A DNA stretch of 28,610 bases. Source: a virus. Numbering within the stretch: position 1 is the stretch's first letter; every line of letters starts with the position of its first letter. Below, in pieces: positions 23,596 to 28,610 of this stretch. The position numbers and the translations under genes are program-made. A model generated the notes under the pieces. That model was not told the origin of the DNA and searched no databases. It saw nothing but the letters and a program-made list of their open reading frames with translations. The stretch covers positions 1-28,610 of the IMG/VR virus record IMGVR_UViG_3300046703_000105; one strand, 5' to 3'.

Positions 23596-23790
23596 ATGCA
23601 AGTAGCTCACGAAATGCCTATCAACTGGTCTGGCTATAGGATGCAGATAGCAAGAGTCAAGTGTCCTATGCACAGGTGGACCAAGAAAGATCGCAACGGC
23701 CTGAGCTCTATTCGCCGTTGCTATAGCTGCAACAACTACATCGACCGCACTAAGGATATCCTTCAGTGTGCTTTCGAGAGGAGAATATAA
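23596..23790 (+). CDS. Small Cys/His zinc-finger-like protein
   Basis: Sixty-four residues contain C-P-M-H (25-28), then C-Y-S-C (42-45) and a further C near 58, a likely zinc ribbon or knuckle. The rest is basic. It is the first gene of the plus-strand operon. The next gene starts at ATG 23790, overlapping its TAA stop. The function is unknown; DNA, RNA or protein binding is possible. No ribosome site is visible. Confidence 0.55.
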   Translation: MQVAHEMPINWSGYRMQIARVKCPMHRWTKKDRNGLSSIRRCYSCNNYIDRTKDILQCAFERRI

Positions 23791-23927
23791 TGAGGACACA
23801 ACCAGAGATAGAATCAGAGATTGAATACTTCAAGGCTTTTGCTAGGGCAACAGCCACAGCCCTGGAAGATATAAGAAAACGATTAACTCGCATAGAAAAG
23901 GGAGACCGATATGGACCTAACCTCTAA
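23790..23927 (+). CDS. Small helical protein (45 aa)
   Basis: ATG 23790 overlaps the previous stop as TAATG and has AGAGGAGAA upstream. The 45 residues (MRTQPEIESEIEYFKAFARA start) form a charged helix with ALEDIRKRLTRIEKGD. No family was recognised. It overlaps the next gene by 17 bases in another frame. Confidence 0.55.
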   Translation: MRTQPEIESEIEYFKAFARATATALEDIRKRLTRIEKGDRYGPNL

Positions 23928-24072
23928 TGGAATTGTCATTGGTGAAGTAAAACTCCTCGACATTGGTATCCCAGACTCACTCCCCGTAGTCATCCTTGTC
24001 ATCACCGACGAAAGTGTGCGGGGCCAGATCTTTGAACAGATGAAAAACAAAGGTGAGGTGGAATTGATATGA
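23911..24072 (+). CDS. Small protein of unknown function (53 aa)
   Basis: ATG 23911 lies inside the end of the preceding gene with GGGAGACC upstream. It encodes 53 residues (MDLTSNGIVIGEVKLLDIGI start) with a beta-rich N-terminus, VVILVITDESV, and a short helix EQMKNKGEVELI. It ends in ATGA shared with the next gene. Tight overlaps support it as real. Confidence 0.5.
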   Translation: MDLTSNGIVIGEVKLLDIGIPDSLPVVILVITDESVRGQIFEQMKNKGEVELI

Positions 24073-24428
24073 CTTGTGAGGATATTGACGAACTACGTAG
24101 CGAAGTTAAAGTACTCAGGCGCCACCTGACCGACTTAGAAAACAAGGTCAACCGTTGTATATGGGGTCCCGCCAAACCCGAAGGCATTGCAGCCTACCCG
24201 TACTCACTATCTGAGGAGGAGCTCAAGGAACACTTCAAGCGATACATAGGTAAAGACCTTGAGAAATGCCTCCGAGAGCACATAGAAAACGAGATCAAAG
24301 AGGTAGAAGAACGCGAAGCAGCAGAGGAGTGTCGATTTGGTTCCAGATCACCAATGAAAGCATACTGGGCTGGCATGAAAGTAGGCTACACAAACATCCG
24401 CTGTTGGCTTGACCAGCGAAGGGGTTAG
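24069..24428 (+). CDS. Charged helical protein with an N-terminal coiled coil
   Basis: The 119 residues contain an N-terminal coiled coil (DIDELRSEVKVLRRHLTDLENKV), a central linker IWGPAKPEG, then an acidic helix (EELKEHFKRYIGKDLEKCL and HIENEIKEVEEREA) and a C-terminal KAYWAGMKVGYTNIRCWL. No family was recognised. Ribosome site AGGTGGAAT and the ATGA overlap support the start. Confidence 0.6.
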   Translation: MTCEDIDELRSEVKVLRRHLTDLENKVNRCIWGPAKPEGIAAYPYSLSEEELKEHFKRYIGKDLEKCLREHIENEIKEVEEREAAEECRFGSRSPMKAYWAGMKVGYTNIRCWLDQRRG

Positions 24429-24430
24429 TC

Positions 24431-24577
24431 ATGACCACCGCAATGTGTACCCAATGTGGCAAGCCCATCCACACCAGGACAGATCAACACTACTATTGTG
24501 AAATAGATGGGGCCACTCAATATCTACACCCTGCCTGTTGGGCCGACTATGTGAAATCAATGGAGGGTGAGAAATGA
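24431..24577 (+). CDS. Small CxxC zinc-finger-like protein (48 aa)
   Basis: ATG 24431 to TGA 24575-24577 encodes 48 residues. It has C-T-Q-C (6-9), a second Cys (YYCEI, 23) and H-P-A-C (33-36), a pattern like a short zinc finger of the four-ligand kind. It overlaps the next gene as ATGA. Function is unknown. Confidence 0.55.
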   Translation: MTTAMCTQCGKPIHTRTDQHYYCEIDGATQYLHPACWADYVKSMEGEK

Positions 24578-24783
24578 AATTTCAATCCTTTGATCACACC
24601 CTATCTATATTATGTGTGCTACTTAGTTTTATTATAGGTGCAATTGCGTTCGGTGAGGGTATGTTTCTTTATGCAGTGCTAGGGATGCTCTCGGCATTAG
24701 CGTTTTTTACTTACGCTAAACACCTAGAGGATCCGCTACGAGAGGTTGAATGGTTGAAGCAGGAATATTTTGGGGTGGAATAA
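24574..24783 (+). CDS. Two-helix membrane protein (69 aa)
   Basis: The 69 residues form two hydrophobic segments: about 9-28 (TLSILCVLLSFIIGAIAF) and 31-47 (FLYAVLGMLSALAFFTY), then a charged tail REVEWLKQEYFGVE. It may insert in the host membrane. GGAGGGTGAGAA lies upstream. The gene overlaps the previous one as ATGA. Confidence 0.6.
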   Translation: MKFQSFDHTLSILCVLLSFIIGAIAFGEGMFLYAVLGMLSALAFFTYAKHLEDPLREVEWLKQEYFGVE

Positions 24784-24799
24784 AAGAAGGCGAATAAAA

Positions 24800-24964
24800 A
24801 TGACCCTCATTAATATTGAAGCCGTAATAACGTGGTTAGAAGACAATCTTGAGCATTATGATTTGTTATTTGATTCAGAAGACCCCGACTTTCCAGTGAG
24901 AAATTGGCGGGATTTACGAATTGATTTACGGCAGTTTGCGAAAGAAAAAGAAGGCTCACCATGA
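24800..24964 (+). CDS. Small acidic protein (54 aa)
   Basis: ATG 24800, with GAAGGCGA 7 bases ahead, is chosen over the frame's earlier ATG 24770. It gives 54 acidic residues with NIEAVITWLEDNLEHYDLLF and NWRDLRIDLRQFAKEKEG. No family was recognised. It overlaps the following gene by 4 bases (ATGA). Confidence 0.55.
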   Translation: MTLINIEAVITWLEDNLEHYDLLFDSEDPDFPVRNWRDLRIDLRQFAKEKEGSP

Positions 24965-25158
24965 CTGACGAAATAGTTGGTATTATATTTGATTCTAAAT
25001 CAGGCGATGGTATATTGCGTTTTAAAATTGATGACACAATAACAGAAGTACACATCCTTCTTAAACGGATTAGAGAGCTGCTTTACGCAGGTCAAGAGGA
25101 TGACGCTTACGATTTGGTATTACAAGCACTAGAGTTAATGGAAGGTGAATCTAAATGA
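24961..25158 (+). CDS. Small protein of unknown function (65 aa)
   Basis: The 65 residues start with TDEIVGIIFDSKSGDGILRF and end with a helical pair (VHILLKRIRELLYAGQEDDA, YDLVLQALELMEG). The N-terminus could be a beta hairpin and the C-terminus a tetratricopeptide-like helix pair, but it is too short for assignment. It overlaps its neighbours by ATGA on both sides. Confidence 0.55.
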   Translation: MTDEIVGIIFDSKSGDGILRFKIDDTITEVHILLKRIRELLYAGQEDDAYDLVLQALELMEGESK

Positions 25159-25253
25159 CAGAAACTGAACACTTTTCCTGGCCGCTATACTTCATTATAT
25201 GTGCACTGTGTCTAGCGCCCTTCGCTATCCTGTGGATTATGCTGGGGTTGTAG
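25155..25253 (+). CDS. Single-helix membrane micropeptide (32 aa)
   Basis: ATG 25155 overlaps the preceding stop. It encodes 32 residues: a polar N-terminus (MTETEHFSW) and one membrane helix (YFIICALCLAPFAILWIMLG). Ribosome site GGAAGGTGAA lies upstream. Short membrane peptides in phage early operons may act on host membranes or on other proteins; no role is known here. Confidence 0.45.
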   Translation: MTETEHFSWPLYFIICALCLAPFAILWIMLGL

Positions 25254-25263
25254 GGGTAATTAA

Positions 25264-25674
25264 ATGACCGGCTGTTGGATATGGCCCCGTGCAAAAGATC
25301 ATTTAGGATATGGGGTGATCTGGGATCCTAAGCAGAAGAGACAAGTTAAGGCACACAGGTACTACTATGAATTATTTATTAGCGAGGTGCCTGAAGGAAT
25401 AAAGGTTCTTCATCACTGTGACAACCCCTCATGTTACAATCCTAGACACCTATTTCTAGGAACTCAAAAAGATAATATGCAAGACTGTGTCAAAAAAGGG
25501 CGTTTAAAGAGTAAAGGAAAAGCAAAGTTGACACAAGCAATGGCAGATGAGATCCGCAGACGATACTCACGAGGTATCAATCAGAACCAACGAGGTAATA
25601 AAAACCAACTTGCTGAAGAGTTTGGTATAACCCCCCTATATATTTTAGATCTGGTGCGCGGCAGACGTTGGTAA
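25264..25674 (+). CDS. HNH endonuclease with a C-terminal helix-turn-helix
   Basis: This 136-residue protein has the full HNH active site: H50-H51-C52-D (VLHHCDNPSC), C57, N59 and H62 (YNPRHLFLGT), N71. It is the same type as the minus-strand protein at 22723-23253, but with intact histidines. Residues 85-136 contain AKLTQAMADEIRRRY and NQLAEEFGITPLYILDLVRGRRW, a helix-turn-helix that would target DNA. These free-standing HNH enzymes act as homing endonucleases or help in replication and packaging. GGGGTAATT lies 5 bases before the ATG. Confidence 0.85.
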   Translation: MTGCWIWPRAKDHLGYGVIWDPKQKRQVKAHRYYYELFISEVPEGIKVLHHCDNPSCYNPRHLFLGTQKDNMQDCVKKGRLKSKGKAKLTQAMADEIRRRYSRGINQNQRGNKNQLAEEFGITPLYILDLVRGRRW

Positions 25675-25676
25675 TA

Positions 25677-25685
25677 TTTTTTTTT
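25677..25685 (+). terminator. T9-run terminator after the HNH gene
   Basis: Nine T (25677-25685) follow the stop of the HNH gene with no clear hairpin, as expected for archaeal termination. It would end the first accessory transcript before the next promoter. Confidence 0.55.
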
Positions 25686-25692
25686 CACTCTT

Positions 25693-25720
25693 GTGCATAC
25701 AATATGCAAATTGATTTATA
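25693..25720 (+). promoter_or_regulatory. Shared operator plus TATA box for a leaderless gene
   Basis: GTGCATACAATATGCA (25693-25708) then AATTGAT (25709-25715) repeats the motif seen at 23297. TTTATA (25715-25720) would place the transcript start at about 25744-25746, which is at GTG 25746, so the mRNA is probably leaderless. The operator sits beside the TATA box, where a bound protein would block the promoter. Confidence 0.55.
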
Positions 25721-25745
25721 GGGTAAGAACAGATATACCCATAGC

Positions 25746-25931
25746 GTGTATTTAGAAACCCACAGCGGAGCTCCTGCACTCATCTGTGACAAGTGCTACC
25801 GCTCTTTAAAAGATGTCAAAGATGAATATATTATATACCACCATGGCCGACACTACTGTCCAGACTGTTGGAGGCTACACCAGAACTACGAACGACGCCT
25901 CCAGTGGATCAAGGAACTAAAAGATGGATAA
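25746..25931 (+). CDS. CxxC/CxxC zinc-ribbon protein (61 aa)
   Basis: GTG 25746 lies about where transcription would start from TTTATA 25715, so it looks leaderless. The 61 residues contain C-D-K-C (15-18) and C-P-D-C (38-41), a likely zinc ribbon, with LHQNYERRLQWIKELKDG at the end. It overlaps the nuclease gene by 8 bases. It may bind DNA or help the nuclease; that is inferred from position. Confidence 0.6.
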   Translation: MYLETHSGAPALICDKCYRSLKDVKDEYIIYHHGRHYCPDCWRLHQNYERRLQWIKELKDG

Positions 25932-26655
25932 AGAGTTCTACACAGTAAAGGGCGAAACCATGCCGCGTGTTACCCACGTCCTTGGGATCGTAGGTAACAA
26001 ACAACACCTCATCCAATGGGCGGCAAACTCGGCGGTAGAATACATTGAGCAGACGCTAGAGCCCCTCAAGAAGACACCCTACCAGATCCCCCACATACTC
26101 CCCGAAACCCTAGCCGCAGCCAAGAAGCGTCACCTTATCATCAGAGACTCAGCTGGAGACCGTGGTAAGGAGCTCCACAAGCTTTTGGAACGCAAGCTCA
26201 AGGGTGAAGAGGTAGACATGACCCCCTACGTGGGTGACAAGGTCATCACCAAAGCCCTCAAGCAACTCGACTCCTGGATAGCCGAGTGGGGATTCACACC
26301 AGTCACTTACACAACAGCCATCGGAGCTCAGGCACCCTCAGTTGAGGTGCAGGTTCACTCCGACACTCATCACTACGCAGGAACAGCCGACGCCATAGGC
26401 CGCAACAAAGATGGGCAACTCATGCTCATTGACCTCAAGACAGGGAAATCCACACACAAGTCAATGGAGATCCAATGTGCCGCCTATGCAATGGCCTGGG
26501 GTGAGATGTGTGGCGACTACCCCGACACCTGTATGGTCCTCCACACACTTCCATCAGGATCCATCCGAGCAAAACACATAATGAACCGCAAGGACTACGA
26601 GCAGCGGTTCGAGCTCTTCCTACACGCACTGGCAATCTATGACTTTTACCGTTAA
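25924..26655 (+). CDS. PD-(D/E)XK nuclease, RecB/Cas4-like exonuclease
   Basis: The 243-residue protein contains the full motif set: MPRVTHVLGIV near the start, G81-K-E-L-H85 (the G-x-x-x-H motif), E141 in the strand VEVQVHS, Y-A-G-T-A-D156, D170-L-K172-T-G (the catalytic D-x-K), and Q184-x-x-x-Y188. Such nucleases process DNA ends in recombination and replication, or degrade DNA. The absence of Cys clusters argues against a Cas4 iron-sulphur type. ATG 25924 overlaps the zinc-ribbon gene; the lipoprotein gene overlaps its end by 17 bases. Confidence 0.88.
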   Translation: MDKEFYTVKGETMPRVTHVLGIVGNKQHLIQWAANSAVEYIEQTLEPLKKTPYQIPHILPETLAAAKKRHLIIRDSAGDRGKELHKLLERKLKGEEVDMTPYVGDKVITKALKQLDSWIAEWGFTPVTYTTAIGAQAPSVEVQVHSDTHHYAGTADAIGRNKDGQLMLIDLKTGKSTHKSMEIQCAAYAMAWGEMCGDYPDTCMVLHTLPSGSIRAKHIMNRKDYEQRFELFLHALAIYDFYR

Positions 26656-27391
26656 GCTGTTGGTAGCCTTCGCAGCTTTACTCATTATCATAAGCATGAC
26701 TGGATGTGTTAAAAATGTCACACCGACCCCACCTTCACAAACCCCGACGGTATATGTCACGCTTGCGCCTACGCCGACTTCATCTCCTACGCCTACGCCG
26801 AAAGCTACAGTTACTCCTACTCCCTCACCAACTCCTCCACTACCAACGCCGACTCCGGCAGTCCCTCCCTACGGCTCCTACATCCTCTCAGGAACCCACG
26901 TCAACCCCAACACACAGTTTTATTTTAACCCAGCTGGATCTCCCCCAGGGACCTTGGGTGCTCTCCAGGCAGCGATGAATACTTGGGCTTCTAAAATACC
27001 CGCCGGTAGATTCAAGCCGATCATCACTGGGAACTCAACCCCCTGCCAACTCGACGGTAAGAACACCATCGGCTTCGGACCGCTTGACACCGGCACCCTC
27101 GCAGAGACATGGACGTGGGGTAACGGAGAGATTGACATGATCTTCAACACCTACTACCTCTGGGGCAATGACCCCGACGGGGAAGGTCCCCTCCACCTCC
27201 CCGTTAACACCTACGACCTACAGAACACAGCCACCCACGAGTTCGGCCACGTTGTAGGACTCAATGACATTTACAACTCAGCCTTCAGCTACGTCACAAT
27301 GTATGGTGAGGCCGACACTGCTGAATCCTACAAAGACAGCCTATCACCGCCTGATATATACGCCGTTCAAATGATCTACGGAGCCTCATAA
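26639..27391 (+). CDS. Secreted lipoprotein metalloprotease (metzincin, matrixin/snapalysin-like)
   Basis: The 250-residue protein has a signal peptide and lipobox SMTGC with Cys23, then a Thr/Pro-rich linker (about 27-76; TPTPSPTP repeats), and a protease domain. H200-E201-F-G-H204-V-V-G-L-N-D210 is the HExxHxxGxxD zinc motif, with Asp as third ligand as in snapalysins, and TMYG (Met221) is the Met-turn. This is unusual among viral proteins. It should be anchored outside the host cell and could cut surface-layer proteins for release or block entry of rivals. The gene overlaps the nuclease gene, so it is part of the same operon. Activity is inferred from motifs. Confidence 0.82.
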   Translation: MTFTVKLLVAFAALLIIISMTGCVKNVTPTPPSQTPTVYVTLAPTPTSSPTPTPKATVTPTPSPTPPLPTPTPAVPPYGSYILSGTHVNPNTQFYFNPAGSPPGTLGALQAAMNTWASKIPAGRFKPIITGNSTPCQLDGKNTIGFGPLDTGTLAETWTWGNGEIDMIFNTYYLWGNDPDGEGPLHLPVNTYDLQNTATHEFGHVVGLNDIYNSAFSYVTMYGEADTAESYKDSLSPPDIYAVQMIYGAS

Positions 27392-27549
27392 TGCCCTTCC
27401 TATCACAAGCACAACGGCGCTGGATGTACAAGAACAAACCAGCGATGGCTTCTGAATGGGAGTCTGTCACACCTAAAGGAAAGAAGCTCCCGCAGCACGT
27501 CAAGAAGAAGAAGAAGACGATAAAGAAAGCCAGTAAGAAGAGGAGGTGA
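27391..27549 (+). CDS. Small basic protein (52 aa), conserved phage type
   Basis: ATG 27391 overlaps the preceding TAA by one base. The 52 residues begin with FLSQAQRRWMYKNKPAMA, then EWESVTPKGKKLP, then a Lys-rich tail (KKKKKTIKKASKKRR). The pattern S-x-A-Q-R-R-W-M-Y...M-A-x-E-W...T-P-x-G-K-K-L-P is very common in small phage and plasmid proteins of unknown role. The basic tail suggests nucleic-acid binding. Strong conservation supports it as a real gene. Confidence 0.75.
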   Translation: MPFLSQAQRRWMYKNKPAMASEWESVTPKGKKLPQHVKKKKKTIKKASKKRR

Positions 27550-27555
27550 ATAAAT

Positions 27556-27861
27556 ATGGGATTCATAAACCACTACAGTGAAAAATGCAGAGATTGTCCC
27601 AACTATAGAAGTGTGGGGACGATGGCCTTTGGCCGTGATAAAGACGACCACAAGACCTGGCAGACAGAGACCTCATACTACTGTAATATCCACGCGAAGT
27701 GCGAGGATACTAAATGTTTGTTGTATGGGCTCACTCCGCGTATAGACACGCTCGAAGGGGAAGCGGTAGTCTTAAACACGGAGATCGGTCGACTTGAAAA
27801 GAAAGTAACACGGTTGGAAAAAGAACTGTTTGATGAAAAGGAGCTCAACAGAGATGACTGA
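27556..27861 (+). CDS. Cys-rich protein with a C-terminal coiled coil
   Basis: The 101 residues have C-R-D-C (11-14), a further YCNIHAKC and DTKC (about 43-54), then a coiled coil with EGEAVVLNTEIGRLEKKVTR. The cysteines may hold a zinc or iron-sulphur cluster. AGGAGGTGAATAAAT lies ahead of the ATG. No family was recognised. Confidence 0.6.
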   Translation: MGFINHYSEKCRDCPNYRSVGTMAFGRDKDDHKTWQTETSYYCNIHAKCEDTKCLLYGLTPRIDTLEGEAVVLNTEIGRLEKKVTRLEKELFDEKELNRDD

Positions 27862-27928
27862 ACTAATCTACATTCTCGTGGTGATAATCATACTCTTGAT
27901 TATCCTAAGACTTGCGGGGCTACTCTAA
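27854..27928 (+). CDS. Single-helix membrane micropeptide (24 aa)
   Basis: ATG 27854 overlaps the preceding gene by 8 bases. It encodes 24 residues, almost all a membrane helix (LIYILVVIIILLIILRLAGLL). It lies just before the CcdA gene, so it could be an accessory subunit of that membrane protein. It could also be a chance ORF. Confidence 0.35.
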   Translation: MTELIYILVVIIILLIILRLAGLL

Positions 27929-27929
27929 G

Positions 27930-28583
27930 ATGCAAGAACTGACCGAACCCATAGCCTTCCTGGCTGGCATCGTCTCAATCTTCAGCCCCTGTGTCCTCCC
28001 CCTACTCCCAGCGATAGTGGCATCCACCACCGAACGCGGTAAGCTACGTCCCCTTGCTATTGTAATGGGCCTTGCCGTGACTTTCGTGCTGATGGGTGTC
28101 CTCGCCGGAACATTAGGGGAGGTTTTCGGCCAGTTCCAAATCTACCTGACCGCAGCATCCATCGGGATCCTCGTCTTTATGGGCCTCTATATGCTGTTCG
28201 ACATCCACCTCCCTTTCACACAACAACTAAACTTCTTTAACCGACTCAGTTATCACACCTATTCAATTCCCTCTGAAGGATTAGTTAGTGGTATCCTTTT
28301 AGGTATGGCACTCGGTATCATCTGGATCCCTTGTGTTGGCCCAGTATTGGCAGCAGTCCTCACGATGGTAGCAGTGTCAGAAAGCCCACTCACCGGAGCG
28401 TGGATGTTATTCGTTTATTCGTTAGGCCTCGCTGTCCCTATGCTCGCAATAGCATACATGAGTAGCCTCAGCATGGGCCTGGTCCACAACGCTTCAAGAA
28501 TGATCTGGATTAAGAAAATTGGCGGGTTCGTTCTTATACTGATAGGCGTTTACCTAGCCTTCCCTTACTTACACATCTACTAA
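27930..28583 (+). CDS. ccdA: CcdA-type cytochrome c biogenesis / thiol transfer membrane protein
   Basis: From ATG 27930 the protein has 217 residues with six hydrophobic segments, matching the DsbD/CcdA family. C21 in FSPCVLPLLPA (first helix) and C135 in IIWIPCVGPVLAAV (fourth helix) are the redox pair that moves electrons from cytoplasmic thioredoxin across the membrane. They serve haem c maturation or thiol repair outside the membrane. The length is normal for CcdA. It sits in the virus accessory operon, so an auxiliary metabolic gene or an adjacent host gene are both possible. TTG 27912 would add six residues but has no ribosome site. Confidence 0.88.
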   Translation: MQELTEPIAFLAGIVSIFSPCVLPLLPAIVASTTERGKLRPLAIVMGLAVTFVLMGVLAGTLGEVFGQFQIYLTAASIGILVFMGLYMLFDIHLPFTQQLNFFNRLSYHTYSIPSEGLVSGILLGMALGIIWIPCVGPVLAAVLTMVAVSESPLTGAWMLFVYSLGLAVPMLAIAYMSSLSMGLVHNASRMIWIKKIGGFVLILIGVYLAFPYLHIY

Positions 28584-28591
28584 CCAACACC

Positions 28592-28610
28592 ATGACAATA
28601 GGTCCACTCA
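28592..28610 (+). CDS. Start of a further gene, cut by the window edge
   Basis: ATG 28592 opens M-T-I-G-P-L and runs out of sequence. It lies 8 bases after the CcdA stop. A thioredoxin-like partner would be expected next to ccdA but cannot be judged from six residues. Confidence 0.25.

Noticed and set aside
26706-26978. Frame of 90 codons within the lipoprotein gene
   Set aside because: It is a second frame over the Thr/Pro repeat linker, rich in Leu and Arg only because of the repeat.
1-28610. Attachment sites, integrase or insertion sequences
   Set aside because: No recombinase gene, transposase motif or flanking duplication was seen; integration cannot be judged from this window.

Overview
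This window looks like part of a tailed double-stranded DNA virus or provirus (Caudoviricetes). It runs from just before the prohead protease, through the head and tail modules, to a tail-fibre and holin end, then a regulatory region and an early or accessory gene cluster. No tail-sheath gene lies next to the tail tube, and a tube, frameshifted chaperone, long tape measure and hub order is present, so a siphovirus shape is most likely. Terminase, most of the portal, an integrase and a replicase are not in the window.

Host: an archaeon, probably a euryarchaeon, is favoured but not proven. In favour: nearly every intergenic gap holds a TTTATA-type box at a spacing suited to TATA/TBP promoters, one gene (25746) looks leaderless, terminators are often T-runs, ribosome sites are close to GGAGGTGA, and a lipoprotein has a long Thr/Pro linker of the kind common in methanogens. 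Against: one spot (21958-21986) reads as a good bacterial sigma-70 promoter, and the terminator at 21459-21494 is a classic hairpin plus T-run. The sequence alone does not name a species.

Layout: 2-124 tail end of an upstream gene; 229-2078 prohead protease and HK97-fold capsid protein; 2091-3431 capsid-associated small proteins; 3409-5281 neck and tail-completion proteins (gp6-like connector, head closure, gp10-like, DUF3168-like terminator); 5298-5708 tail tube; 5724-6468 a tandem pair of paralogous structural proteins; 6505-7373 tail assembly chaperones G and G-T, joined by a -1 frameshift at AAAAAAG; 7375-11628 tape measure with three repeat arrays; 11664-16540 hub and baseplate-type proteins; 16537-21119 two beta-helix tail fibres or spikes; 21179/21191-21475 holin-like protein and terminator. 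From 21500 to 22320 come an XRE regulator, a structured hairpin, a duplicated promoter module and a membrane protein. At 22414-23253 two HNH-type genes run on the minus strand. A 342-base gap (23254-23595) holds a large palindrome. From 23596 a tightly packed plus-strand operon encodes many small proteins, zinc-finger proteins, a further HNH enzyme, a RecB/Cas4-like nuclease, a secreted metzincin-type lipoprotein, and a CcdA-type membrane redox protein.

How it fits together: the structural genes are co-directional and mostly overlap or abut, as expected for one late operon with a few internal hairpins and possible promoters. The regulator gene and a shared palindromic motif (GTGCAT-N4-TATGCA followed by AATTGAT), found at 23297 and 25693 beside TATA boxes, suggest coordinated control of the accessory genes. 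The most unusual points are the two genes that appear to start at AUA/AUC, the virus-borne metalloprotease and CcdA, the nested LamG domain in the hub, and the shared operator.
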